A DNA stretch of 64,000 nucleotides, taken from contig CAYQQU010000011.1 of NCBI GenBank assembly GCA_964419545.1, positions 50,239 to 114,238 of the forward strand, read 5' to 3'. Below, piece after piece: positions 1 through 8,540 of the stretch (positions within the stretch are counted from its first letter, which is position 1; the number at the start of each line of letters is the position of its first letter). The DNA comes from CAYQQU01 sp964419545 (GTDB lineage Bacteria; Bacteroidota; Bacteroidia; Chitinophagales; Saprospiraceae). A model generated the notes under the pieces. That model was not told where the DNA came from and did no database searches. It was given only the letters and a program-made list of their open reading frames with translations. A program made the translations under genes and the position numbers.

Positions 1-652
1 CTTTGACCTTGGTATCGTCTTCCCGCCCGAGATAACGGACCTGCAGCGGCCAGACTTCCTTATCCATAAAGATCTTCACCGGGATCTGCGTGCCCTTCGA
101 CATATTGTCGAAGTCCATGTTGCGGGCGTAGTAGATGATCGAGAGTACATCGTGCATGCAGGCATCGATGTCGTATACCGTCTTTTCGGCCTCCATGCGG
201 GTTTTGCCGCGAAAGGAAATGGCTTTATTTTCATTTTGATCGAAAGTGACGCGGTCGTACAGCCGGTATTTTCCTTCGTGGATATCGCGGATCGACATAT
301 TGGGCAGCAGGGTCTCTTTGTCGATGAAGGAGTCGTAGTAGTCGCGCACCCGGAAGAACCACTCGTAGGATTTATACGTCTTGCCGCGGGCCGAGAGGTG
401 GTACTGCCGCTCCATTTCTTTGACCTTAAAAACCACCTCCCCGGCGGATAGCCAGACGAAGTTCCAGTTGTAGTACAGCTTATAAACGATCTCCTCGCCG
501 TCCTGGAAAGTCGTATTTTCCATCAGGCACTGGCTGGCCGGAGCGATCGTATCCCGGGCCGGGGTATCGGATTGGTGGGTTTCGGGGTAAACGAAGGCCG
601 TCATCGCCAGAAGCGTCAACAGAACCATCGTTTTAGCCGTCATTTTTTTCAT
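1..652 (-). CDS. DUF3108 domain protein, 3' end outside the window
   Basis: About 217 codons are visible, reading leftward off the window edge, so the C-terminus is missing. The start at 652 gives MKKMTAKTMVLLTLLAMTAF, a basic then hydrophobic N-terminus that looks like an export signal. The mature part (features such as FQDGEEIVYKLYYNW near residue 50, then KGTQIPVKIFMDKE) is typical of DUF3108, a periplasmic or outer-membrane-associated beta-rich family of unknown biochemical role in Bacteroidota. The start codon overlaps the last 20 bases of the upstream gene ending at 633, which suggests translational coupling to the flippase-like membrane protein. The family assignment is from recognised motifs; function is unknown. 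Confidence 0.75.
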   Translation of the reverse strand, partial: MKKMTAKTMVLLTLLAMTAFVYPETHQSDTPARDTIAPASQCLMENTTFQDGEEIVYKLYYNWNFVWLSAGEVVFKVKEMERQYHLSARGKTYKSYEWFFRVRDYYDSFIDKETLLPNMSIRDIHEGKYRLYDRVTFDQNENKAISFRGKTRMEAEKTVYDIDACMHDVLSIIYYARNMDFDNMSKGTQIPVKIFMDKEVWPLQVRYLGREDDTKVK

Positions 653-1631
653 AGCCTAATGACTTTATGATGTTTGTTTTCACAATAACCCCTGCACCAA
701 CTAACGCGGGTAAACACAGGTTTATTATAAATAGCGAAAAGGTCGCCGCCAGGATACTGACCGCCGGCGCATCGAATTGACGCCACACCAGTAAGGCCAG
801 TTCTCCACGCGCCAGCAGCCCCAGCAAAGGGGGCAGCGGAATACTTGTTTGTACAATAAATATCGTCGCGATCCCCGCCAATGCTGCCTCCAGCGGCACA
901 TCGACGGCGTAGAACCGCAGGATAAAGTAATACTGCCCGGTATAGACGGCGTACCTCAGTCCGGCCGCCAGCAACACCTTGCCCAGCGTTTGCCGATCGT
1001 AATGCTTCAGGATCAGCACCCGCCGCCACACCCGACGGTTCGGCGCCAGCCGCCGCAACAGGGGCAGCAAAGCGGGCAGATTGAAAAAACACCACCACAA
1101 TGCGGCAACGATCAATATACCGATGAAGGCAAACCCTTCAAAATTAAAACGATCAATTGCCGAATAGTTTTGTACGAATACCGCCATTCCGATAATGCCG
1201 CCCGAAAATAGGACCAACTGCTGGCTGATGCTCCCCACCAGGGTGGCGATGACCGCCTGCCAGTTGTGAGAAGCCGGCACCCGCAGGATGCGGCCGCCGT
1301 ACTCCCCGATCCGGTTGGGCGTAAAAAGCGACAGGGTCACTCCGCTCAGCACCCCCAGCCATGCTTCCCGGTAACTCAATCCGGTGGCGTCGTACAACAG
1401 CCGCCACCATTTGGCCGCCTCCAACCCCCAATTGACCGGCATCAGCACCAGCACCAGCAACAACCAGCCCCAATGCGCGGCGGTCAGCTGCTGTACGAGG
1501 CGGCCGTAAATATCCGACAGGTCGTCGCGTGCGAAAACCTGCCGGTACAGCGCCCAGCTGATCCCCGCCAGCACCAGAACTTTCAGGAGAAAGTTCCAGA
1601 ACGCGCTGTGAAAGGGGAAAATCCTAAACAA
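633..1631 (-). CDS. Lysylphosphatidylglycerol synthase TM-domain (flippase-like) membrane protein
   Basis: About 332 residues with seven or eight hydrophobic segments and family signatures such as NWGLEAAKWW, LSLFTPNRIGEYGGR and GELALLVW. This is the LPG_synthase_TM / UPF0104 superfamily, integral membrane proteins related to the flippase half of MprF; those standing alone are thought to move lipids or glycolipids, but no substrate can be read here. I chose a TTG start at 1631 because the frame upstream up to an ATG at 1697 is hydrophilic and overlaps the divergent ruvC start. If the ATG is used the protein has 354 residues. It overlaps the following DUF3108 gene by 20 bases, so the two are probably co-transcribed. 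Confidence 0.75.
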   Translation of the reverse strand: MFRIFPFHSAFWNFLLKVLVLAGISWALYRQVFARDDLSDIYGRLVQQLTAAHWGWLLLVLVLMPVNWGLEAAKWWRLLYDATGLSYREAWLGVLSGVTLSLFTPNRIGEYGGRILRVPASHNWQAVIATLVGSISQQLVLFSGGIIGMAVFVQNYSAIDRFNFEGFAFIGILIVAALWWCFFNLPALLPLLRRLAPNRRVWRRVLILKHYDRQTLGKVLLAAGLRYAVYTGQYYFILRFYAVDVPLEAALAGIATIFIVQTSIPLPPLLGLLARGELALLVWRQFDAPAVSILAATFSLFIINLCLPALVGAGVIVKTNIIKSLGYEKNDG

Positions 1632-1681
1632 GATCGTTGAAAAAATTTGTTTTGAAGGCTGAAATCGGCTATTTTGCCGAC

Positions 1682-2248
1682 ATGAATACCGACCCATCCA
1701 ACCGCTATCGCCTGCTCGGAGTAGATCCCGGCACCAACCTGCTCGGCTTCGCCGTTATCGAGGTCGCCGGGCAAAATATGCAGCTCCTGGAGCTGGGGGT
1801 CATCCATTTGCAGAAATTCAACAGCCAGGCTATGAAGCTCCGGCGTATCTTCGAACGGCTACAGGCCATTATCGAAACGCACCAGCCCAGCGCCATGGCC
1901 ATAGAAGCGCCTTTTTTCGGTAAAAACCCCCAGTCGATGCTCAAACTGGGGCGCGCCCAGGGCGTAGCCATCGCCGCCGGGATCACCAAAGGGCTCGAGG
2001 TAACGGAATATTCCCCTAAAAAGATCAAACAATCCGTCACCGGTAAAGGCAACGCTTCCAAAGAACAAGTAGCCGCCATGCTCGGCCACCTCATCGATTT
2101 CAACCCCGAAGGCCACTACTTCGACGCTACCGACGCCCTCGCCACAGCCATCTGCCACTACTACCAGTCGCGCCATCCTCTAGGCAACCAACGTCGTTAT
2201 AACGACTGGGCCAGTTTCCTGAAAGACCATCCCGACCGGAAGGGGTAG
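1682..2248 (+). CDS. ruvC: Crossover junction endodeoxyribonuclease RuvC
   Basis: 188 residues. RuvC is the dimeric nuclease that resolves Holliday junctions together with RuvAB in the cytoplasm. The four acidic metal ligands of the family are visible: Asp in LLGVDPGTNLLGFA near the N-terminus, Glu in AIEAPFFGKNPQSM, and the pair in FDATDALATAICHY. Length is close to the usual 160-190. The ATG at 1682 is preferred because translation from the upstream in-frame ATG at 1637 would add 15 unconserved residues before the family start. It is divergent from the flippase-like gene with almost no intergenic space, and is followed by a strong hairpin shared with convergent greA. Confidence 0.95.
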   Translation: MNTDPSNRYRLLGVDPGTNLLGFAVIEVAGQNMQLLELGVIHLQKFNSQAMKLRRIFERLQAIIETHQPSAMAIEAPFFGKNPQSMLKLGRAQGVAIAAGITKGLEVTEYSPKKIKQSVTGKGNASKEQVAAMLGHLIDFNPEGHYFDATDALATAICHYYQSRHPLGNQRRYNDWASFLKDHPDRKG

Positions 2249-2254
2249 GGGGCA

Positions 2255-2303
2255 TTGGTCTTTGGTCTTTGGCAGCCTTAGGAAACCAAAGACTAAAGAC
2301 CAA
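2255..2303. terminator. Bidirectional hairpin between ruvC and greA
   Basis: An 18-base inverted repeat (2255-2272 and 2286-2303) with one G:T-type mismatch and a 13-base loop sits between the convergent ruvC and greA genes. On the minus strand it is preceded and followed by T/A-rich sequence. Position and symmetry suggest it ends transcription from both sides. Confidence 0.75.
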
Positions 2304-2319
2304 AAACAAAAACCCAAAA

Positions 2320-2793
2320 TCAAATACTGATATCCACGATTTCGAATTCGATATTCCCGCGGGGTGTTTCCACGGTGGCGACGTCGCCGATCGTTTTGCC
2401 CAGCAGGCCTTTACCCATGGGGGAGGTAACCGATATTTTACGTAATTTGAGGTCGGCTTCCGATTCGGAAACCAGTTTATAGGTAAGTTCTTTGCCGGTT
2501 TTCATGTTCTTGATGGTCACGCTCGACAGGACCGTGACTTTCGACGTATCGAGCTGGCTTTCGTCTACTACGCGGGCGTTGGCGAGCGTCTTTTCCAGTT
2601 CATTGATGCGCAGCTCCAGCATGCCCTGGGCATCCTTGGCGGCGTCGTATTCGGCATTTTCGGACAAATCTCCTTTTTCGCGGGCTTCGGCGATCGCATT
2701 GGCCACTTCCTGGCGGCCGGTGGTCTTCAATTCATCGAGTTCTGATTTCAGCTTTTCATAGCCTTCCTGCGTCAAATAATTAATGCCTGACAT
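2320..2793 (-). CDS. greA: Transcription elongation factor GreA
   Basis: 157 residues from the ATG at 2793 (MSGINYLTQEGYEKLKSEL), the normal GreA length. GreA binds RNA polymerase through its C-terminal domain and inserts an N-terminal coiled coil into the secondary channel to trigger cleavage of backtracked RNA. The coiled-coil tip acidic residues are present in KGDLSENAEYDAAK, and the C-terminal globular domain shows ISVTSPMGKGLLGKTIGD. The open frame extends about 34 codons upstream of 2793, but that part has no GreA similarity. A minus-strand promoter-like box and a hairpin lie about 300 bases upstream, implying a long structured leader. Confidence 0.95.
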   Translation of the reverse strand: MSGINYLTQEGYEKLKSELDELKTTGRQEVANAIAEAREKGDLSENAEYDAAKDAQGMLELRINELEKTLANARVVDESQLDTSKVTVLSSVTIKNMKTGKELTYKLVSESEADLKLRKISVTSPMGKGLLGKTIGDVATVETPRGNIEFEIVDISI

Positions 2794-3085
2794 TTTTAAT
2801 GCTTTTTTATGAATAACTAAGTGCGACCGGGGTATTTTCCTGAGCCTGCTCTCCCGAAACTGACAAGTCGCCCCGACGGCCAGTGCAGGTTGCACCCGTT
2901 CCGAGCTAATGCTGACTTCGTAATTACGGAGAGAAACTTGGAGTCCCGGGTTCGCAGTTGTCTTTCCACCCGGTTTCGTCTTCAGAGCCGCGGCGCTTTT
3001 TGCGTTTCACCCCTCCCGGTGCGCTCCTTCGGAATATTTCCGGCGCGCCCGGTGCAGCTCCGCGATCAGAAGACCAAATTGACAA

Positions 3086-3134
3086 AAGGCAAGAACGCTT
3101 CTATGCTAAACAGCAATAGAAACGTTCTTGCCTT
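3086..3134 (-). terminator. Long hairpin between PorV-like gene and greA
   Basis: Arms of about 19-22 bases (3086-3107 and 3112-3134) match with one mismatch and one bulge around a 4-base loop. Read leftward, the stem is followed by CTTTTGTC, a short T-rich tail. It may end transcripts from the PorV-like operon. It also lies immediately downstream of a -7 box at 3144-3151, so it could instead be the 5' structure or attenuator of the greA leader. The remaining bases of 2794-3204 show no convincing gene. Confidence 0.6.
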
Positions 3135-3143
3135 GACTAGCTA

Positions 3144-3151
3144 CAAAGATA
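3144..3151 (-). promoter_or_regulatory. Bacteroidota -7 box upstream of greA
   Basis: On the minus strand the sequence is TATCTTTG, an exact match to TAnnTTTG. Initiation would fall near 3137, directly at the base of the hairpin at 3086-3134, and run toward greA. No clear -33 element was identified. Confidence 0.45.
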
Positions 3152-3204
3152 CGAAAAAAAAGCTTATGATGGCAAGCGCCCCGCCGATTCGGCGTTTTTA
3201 GCGG

Positions 3205-4260
3205 CTAGATCTTGATCCGGACCGAGAGGTTGTGCGTGCCGTTCCAGACGTCGGTATCGCGGTAAGCGTAGTCGACGCCCAGGCGCAGGTCTTTGTTCTC
3301 TTTGCTCAGCGGCACTTCCACGCTGGCGCCGGCGCTCAGGCCGCTGTAGATCGAAGCTTCGAGCTCGTTTTCTACGTCCAGCTCGTACCGGTAGCCCGCC
3401 CGCAGCATAAACAACTCGTTGAAAGCGTACTCCGCTCCGCCGCCGATCTGATCGCGCGAGAAGGAGTTGGCGGTAAAGTTGCCGATGAGGGTGAAGCGGT
3501 GGCGCACGCCGAAAAGGAAGTCATACCCCAGGCCGATGTTCAACACCGAAGGCATTTCGAAGCTGGCCGAACGCTGGTCGAAAGTGAGCTCGTAAGCCAC
3601 GTCATTGGGGCTGGGGCGTTGTACCGCCAGACCTTCCCCGCCGAAAGACATACGCGAGCCCACGTTGCGCAGCGAGATCCCGAACTTGAAATTGTCCTGC
3701 GGCCCCGTGACGTACTGCACGCCGGCGTCGATAGCGAACCCGAGGGCGCTCACGTCGGCGATCGCTTCGGATACCCCGCGGAAAAGCACGCCCACGGAAA
3801 TTTTATTCTCGAAGGTATGCGAATACGCCAGACCGATGTGGAAGAAGTTGGGCGAAAAGGTAGCACCGGTCCCTTCCGGCTGATCGGTAGTCGTTACCCG
3901 GATGTCGCCGAAGTCGAGCGCCATAATGCTGAAGCCGAAGGCGCCGTTCTTGCCCACGCGCTGAGAAACGCCGAAAGCGTTCATAGTGATGTCGGTGCCG
4001 TCCAGATAAGAAGCATAGCCGACCTGTACTTCCGTTTTGTTGATGCGCGACATACCCGCCACGTTGAGGCGCAAGGCTTCCACGCCCTGGATGGTCGCCG
4101 TCGTCATCGTGTGCAAGCCGGCGCTGCGCGCCCAGGGATTGAGCAGCAGTTCGTAGGCGCCGGCTTCACCCTGACGGTCGGGGTTACCGGCAGTTGCCGG
4201 GGCGGAAGCCGCGACCGTTACCAGGACCGTCAGCAGTATCGTGTAGAGAATTTTATTCAT
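3205..4260 (-). CDS. PorV/PorQ-family outer-membrane protein (T9SS-associated)
   Basis: 351 residues from the ATG at 4260. The N-terminus MNKILYTILLTVLVTVAASA is a signal peptide, followed by the family hallmark GAYELLLNPWARSAGLHT-type segment (compare the G..fL.. .D.R. .GmG region of PorV) and alternating beta strands with glycine and aromatic residues typical of a 14-stranded barrel. PorV is the outer-membrane shuttle that carries T9SS cargo to the attachment complex; PorQ is its paralogue. It is the last gene of a leftward set behind a TonB receptor and a giant secreted protein, so it may serve that specific cargo. The frame is open upstream to 4392, but that overlaps the preceding gene. 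Confidence 0.75.
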   Translation of the reverse strand: MNKILYTILLTVLVTVAASAPATAGNPDRQGEAGAYELLLNPWARSAGLHTMTTATIQGVEALRLNVAGMSRINKTEVQVGYASYLDGTDITMNAFGVSQRVGKNGAFGFSIMALDFGDIRVTTTDQPEGTGATFSPNFFHIGLAYSHTFENKISVGVLFRGVSEAIADVSALGFAIDAGVQYVTGPQDNFKFGISLRNVGSRMSFGGEGLAVQRPSPNDVAYELTFDQRSASFEMPSVLNIGLGYDFLFGVRHRFTLIGNFTANSFSRDQIGGGAEYAFNELFMLRAGYRYELDVENELEASIYSGLSAGASVEVPLSKENKDLRLGVDYAYRDTDVWNGTHNLSVRIKI

Positions 4261-4333
4261 GTCAAAAGTTTTATAATGAAAAAGGGCGCTGCTTCCCCCC
4301 GCCCGCTGACGGCAGGAGGAAGCAACGAAAGCT

Positions 4334-7300
4334 TTAGAGACCGGAGGGGTCGAATTTGCGGTTGACGCCAAACCACTTGATGGTGCGTTCACCCAGCCCT
4401 TCGGCGCTCACGTGGATCAGATAAACGCCGCTGGCGATGGGAATACTCTTATTGTTGTTCAGGTCCCATTCCAGATCAGGCAAGACCTGTGATTCCAAGA
4501 TGGCGCGATTATTGCCCTCGGGCACAATACCTACCTCGTCGCGGTTGTATTGGCGGATGAACTTGCCGTCCAGCGAGTAGATGGTCACTACGCACTTCGC
4601 CGGCAGGTTGGTGATCTTCACGGTAGTCGTAAACTGCGAGACCTCGTAATCGGAGAAGCCGTAGTACGGGTTCGGCACCACGTTGATCAGGTCCAGATCG
4701 CTTTCTACCTGGGCCTCGGTCAGTTCCGTATCGGCCTCTTTGCCCTCGATGGTGAAGCGGTAAGCCGGATGGTAGTTGTTGATGCCCGTACCCGTGCGGG
4801 TATCCACCTCTTCGCTGTCATCTTCATCGATCTCTACGGCGTAGCCGTTGGTTACGCGCAGCTTCAGCGTCGTCTCGTTCGGGATGAGGCCCTGCTCGTA
4901 AGACAGCAACTGCTCGCCCGGCAGGGTCTGCACAAAGCCGGTCCAGGTGATGTCCTGCATCGCAAGCACTTTACGGGTGGCGAAGCCCGTCAGGCGGTCC
5001 TGGAATAGTTTACATTCGTCGTATGCCTGATTGGTGACGTAGATGAAGTGGTGACCGCCGGCGTAGTACTGGAAGATATTGGGCTCCGGAGCGTCCTCCC
5101 AGATCTTGATCTGGTCGTTCGGGTTGAACATCATGTCGCCGCCCACACCCGTCGAGTCGCTGAAATAGGTGCAGAAGAGGTTCAGCCCCGCTGCCGTAAG
5201 CGTTTCGCAGTCGTATACCGAGTTTTCACCGAAGAAGATGTTCAGGCGTTGGCCCGTCTCGACGTCGACGGCGTAGCCCGGGAACCAACCCATGCCGTTC
5301 GCCGGCTCTTCCTCGTTGATCGTTCCTTCTACGGGCAGGCCGGTTGCCGGATCGGCTTCTTTGAGCACCGAGGGTGCAGCGCGCAGGTCAAACATGCCGG
5401 CGTCGCCTTCCGTCGGCCAGGCGCCGTCTCTGTAGAACTGGCTGGCGGTCTCGATGACCACGCAACGGCTCCAGAGGTCCTTGTTCGGCGTTACTACGAT
5501 ATCGACATTATTCAACTCGTCAAGCGACATCTGCCCTTGTACGATACCGTTGAAGTTGTTCACCCAGGCCGGCGTCACGTACGGCAGCAAGGGGATCTCC
5601 AACAGTTCTTCGCGGTATTCCGCCAGCAGATAGGGCACGAAGAATCCCGGGCCTTCCGTGGTAAAGGCTTGATTGGGGTCCAGCTCCGAAGCCGGGAAGC
5701 CGGCGTCGGTGCGGACGTAGTTGAAAACATCCGCGTCAAAGAAGTTCTGACCAGGCTGGAAGCCGTCTACAATACCGAACCAGGGCTGTGGGCCGTTCGG
5801 ATCGGCGTACGTCAGGTCGAAGCCGATGAACCCGTTGGACGCGCCTGCTTCCGGGGTGCCCGGTTCGGCCACCTGTCCGATGGAAATGGAGAAGCCGAAC
5901 GGCGCGATAATCTGTTCGTTGAGGCGTTCGATGGTGCGTTCCGAAGCGATGATCGGCGCACCCGGATCGCTCAGGCTGCGCAGTTCCCAGCGGGCGTCAT
6001 TTTCCAGTACATTATCGCCGAGATCGGAATCGACGAAGCGCAATTCAAACTCCCCGTCCGTGACGGAGAGCGGGTTGAAAATGCGAACGTCGATCGGGCC
6101 GTTGCCCGGTGCGTAAATGATCTCGCCGCTAAATTCTCCGCCGCTAAAGCTGCCGACGATCTCCTCGCGGCTCTCTTCGCTCAGGTCGAGGAAGTTGTCG
6201 CCGGTGCCGATGCCGTCCACGCGGGTGATCACCGCGCCGTCGCCGTATTCGGCATTCAGTCGCAGGTTGGTGATGGGGCGCGGAATGACGGTGTAGAAAG
6301 GATTGGCGCCGTCGCCGATATTGCTCCGGCCTTCCAGATAAGGCAGGCGCTGGCCGATACCCGTGCGGGGATTGAACGGCTCGTATTCGTTGTGGGCGTA
6401 GGCCACGGCCACGTAATAGTATTTCTTGTGGTTGATCAGGCGTCGGTTTTGGCCGGTAGCGAACTGATCTTCGGCGATGCGGAAAGTATGACGGATGCCT
6501 TCATCCTGGCCGTTAACCTCCTCGGTGGGGATGTAGACCGGCTCCGCGATCGGGCTTTCAGCCGCCGGGCTCCAGTTGAAGACCTGGGTAATGTTGTTCT
6601 TGATGTCGACCTGCGCTACCGGACGGGCTTTGTCCGGATTGTCGAGGTCGGCAACCGTTACGTCGGGCCCGGAGAGCTGGAACAGCTTGTATCCTTCGAA
6701 GACGTAGAGGCTGTCTTCTTCCAGCGGCGGTATTTGCAGGCCGCGTTCGGCGTATTCTTCGTAAGCGTTATTGGAGGTAATCGTATCGTTCGTGAAGATC
6801 GCGATGATTTCGCGGTCGAGTTCGATCCAGTCGACGTCCGGCGCGTCCGGACCGTCGGTCACGTTAAAGCAGTTGTCGAAGAGGGCCTGGGCGATGTCGT
6901 CGGCTTCCTGCAGCCGTCGGATGCTGGGGCAGGGATAGTCCTGATCGGCCACCCAGACGGCGCCGATGATCAGCTCGTTGATGGCGCCGGGCTGGAGGCG
7001 GAAAGGCCCGGAAGCTTGTACAGTGCGCCGGTCGCCCACCGGCAGGTTCTGCGAGCACATCGACCAGCCGTTGCCGTCGTTCGGCGGTTCGGTAAAGGCG
7101 AAAGCGATGGGTTCGGTTCCTTCGCTGCGGCCGTCGCCGCCGTATTCGAAGGGCGCACCGTCCAGCCATAAGCCCCGCAGGTAGTTGTAATACTGTTGCG
7201 CCACAGCGGGGTCGGTAGTGCCGGCCGGCGGCGTGGGCGGGACGCTGGCGTTATTGTAATAGGTGAAGGAGGTCATCCCCAGTTCGACGGAATCGATGAC

Positions 7301-8470
7301 ATTGTCATCCGAGTCGAAGATGCGTTTGATCGGACCGCGGAAGTAGTCGACGCCGAGCAGCGGAATATCCTCGCAGTAAGTATTTACGCCGCCGGGGCAG
7401 GAACAACCGCTTTCCCCGTCAACGGCGTCGGCATTGTATACGTAGGCGAGGCTGCGCAGGGTGTCGCAACCGATATAGTCGTCGGTGTAGCAGCCGAGGT
7501 CGGGGTCGACCCACATGGCGAAATAGGTTTCTTCGATATCCTCCACTGCGCGGTTGATGAGCTTATAGCGCTGGAAGGTCATATCGTTCAGTTCGTCATT
7601 GGAAGCGTAGGCGAAGGCCTGCACCTGGATCTCCATCTGGATCTTGTCGCCCTGCGTTTCGGCGTGGATGTTACCGGCGTCGTTGTAGATCCAGAAGTTC
7701 ATCTCATCCGGGTACTGGGGGTCGTCTTCGCAGCCACGAATTTCGATGATGGGATAGTCGCCCAGTTGCGGTTCGTAAATATCGTTGCCGTTGACGTCCC
7801 AGAAGCCGGCGAGGCCCTGCGCGGTATTCGGCAATTCGAAGTTGTTGATGTCGAAGAAGAAATCGTTGCCGCGGGCCGGCCAGCCTCTAACCCCGGACGG
7901 GATTTCGGCCGGGTCGTAAGGCCGTCCCTCTTCCTGGGCGCGTTGGAAGTTTTCCAGGTGGAGGTCGATCTCTTCGCCGGTAACTGTAAAGAAGCGGTCC
8001 CATTTGGCGCAGGTCGTCTGGTCGGTGGTTCCCTGCGGCGGATCGTTCGGGTCTTCCGAGATCGGCGTCAGGGGGCCGGCCCAGAAGTCGAAGTTACCGC
8101 CGGCGCGACCATAAGTCTGGGCCGCCAGCTTCAGGTTGCCGTTGGGGTCCAGTCCTCCCAGCCAGACGGCGCCGGCGAAGAGGGAAGAAACCTCGGGTAC
8201 GCCCGGCGGCACCTTTGGCACCACATAGCGGCCGTCGTTGCCGTCCCACCAGACGTCGCCGCCGGAAGTCAGACGAGCGCGAACGTTGTTGATGTCCTGG
8301 TCGAGCTGAGCGCGGGCGTTGTCGCAGTTCTCACGGAAGCTGACCTGGTCGTTATTTCCTTGCTGATTGTCCGGCTGCGGGCGCTGTAGGTTGGGGTCGA
8401 TGTGCGCGCTGAGCGCGGTGGCCAGGCACATCCCCAGCGTCAGGAGCAGCCAGGTTCTTAGTTTATACAT
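4334..8470 (-). CDS. Giant secreted protein with probable T9SS C-terminal sorting domain
   Basis: 1378 residues from the ATG at 8470, which gives MYKLRTWLLLTLGMCLATALS, a clean signal peptide; an ATG eight codons upstream gives a worse one. The body is acidic and rich in Asp, Asn, Gly and Pro, with many short beta-like stretches and a Cys-containing segment (GESGCSCPGG). The last about 100 residues contain VVPNPYYGFSDYEV, then VTIYSLDGKFIRQY and ASGVYLIHV, the layout of type A T9SS sorting domains. It is 70 bases downstream of a TonB receptor and 73 bases before a PorV-like gene. Such receptor-giant-PorV sets recur in Saprospiria; the cargo's role is not known. Confidence 0.7.
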   Translation of the reverse strand: MYKLRTWLLLTLGMCLATALSAHIDPNLQRPQPDNQQGNNDQVSFRENCDNARAQLDQDINNVRARLTSGGDVWWDGNDGRYVVPKVPPGVPEVSSLFAGAVWLGGLDPNGNLKLAAQTYGRAGGNFDFWAGPLTPISEDPNDPPQGTTDQTTCAKWDRFFTVTGEEIDLHLENFQRAQEEGRPYDPAEIPSGVRGWPARGNDFFFDINNFELPNTAQGLAGFWDVNGNDIYEPQLGDYPIIEIRGCEDDPQYPDEMNFWIYNDAGNIHAETQGDKIQMEIQVQAFAYASNDELNDMTFQRYKLINRAVEDIEETYFAMWVDPDLGCYTDDYIGCDTLRSLAYVYNADAVDGESGCSCPGGVNTYCEDIPLLGVDYFRGPIKRIFDSDDNVIDSVELGMTSFTYYNNASVPPTPPAGTTDPAVAQQYYNYLRGLWLDGAPFEYGGDGRSEGTEPIAFAFTEPPNDGNGWSMCSQNLPVGDRRTVQASGPFRLQPGAINELIIGAVWVADQDYPCPSIRRLQEADDIAQALFDNCFNVTDGPDAPDVDWIELDREIIAIFTNDTITSNNAYEEYAERGLQIPPLEEDSLYVFEGYKLFQLSGPDVTVADLDNPDKARPVAQVDIKNNITQVFNWSPAAESPIAEPVYIPTEEVNGQDEGIRHTFRIAEDQFATGQNRRLINHKKYYYVAVAYAHNEYEPFNPRTGIGQRLPYLEGRSNIGDGANPFYTVIPRPITNLRLNAEYGDGAVITRVDGIGTGDNFLDLSEESREEIVGSFSGGEFSGEIIYAPGNGPIDVRIFNPLSVTDGEFELRFVDSDLGDNVLENDARWELRSLSDPGAPIIASERTIERLNEQIIAPFGFSISIGQVAEPGTPEAGASNGFIGFDLTYADPNGPQPWFGIVDGFQPGQNFFDADVFNYVRTDAGFPASELDPNQAFTTEGPGFFVPYLLAEYREELLEIPLLPYVTPAWVNNFNGIVQGQMSLDELNNVDIVVTPNKDLWSRCVVIETASQFYRDGAWPTEGDAGMFDLRAAPSVLKEADPATGLPVEGTINEEEPANGMGWFPGYAVDVETGQRLNIFFGENSVYDCETLTAAGLNLFCTYFSDSTGVGGDMMFNPNDQIKIWEDAPEPNIFQYYAGGHHFIYVTNQAYDECKLFQDRLTGFATRKVLAMQDITWTGFVQTLPGEQLLSYEQGLIPNETTLKLRVTNGYAVEIDEDDSEEVDTRTGTGINNYHPAYRFTIEGKEADTELTEAQVESDLDLINVVPNPYYGFSDYEVSQFTTTVKITNLPAKCVVTIYSLDGKFIRQYNRDEVGIVPEGNNRAILESQVLPDLEWDLNNNKSIPIASGVYLIHVSAEGLGERTIKWFGVNRKFDPSGL

Positions 8471-8540
8471 AGCTTGAGCGTTTTTATCGATCAAAATATA
8501 ATAGGTTGGGGCCGGCCGGGCCGGCCCGGTGGTTAAACAA

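Noticed and set aside
2821..3201. 126-codon open frame between greA and the PorV-like gene
   Set aside because: It lacks family features, spans a strong hairpin and promoter-like box, and has composition unlike its neighbours.
5048..7171. A 707-codon open frame on the plus strand opposite the giant secreted protein
   Set aside because: It is a complement of the real gene, has no signal, domain or family feature, and such long antisense frames are expected with this GC-rich codon use. The same applies to 8529-10190 and 30941-32278.
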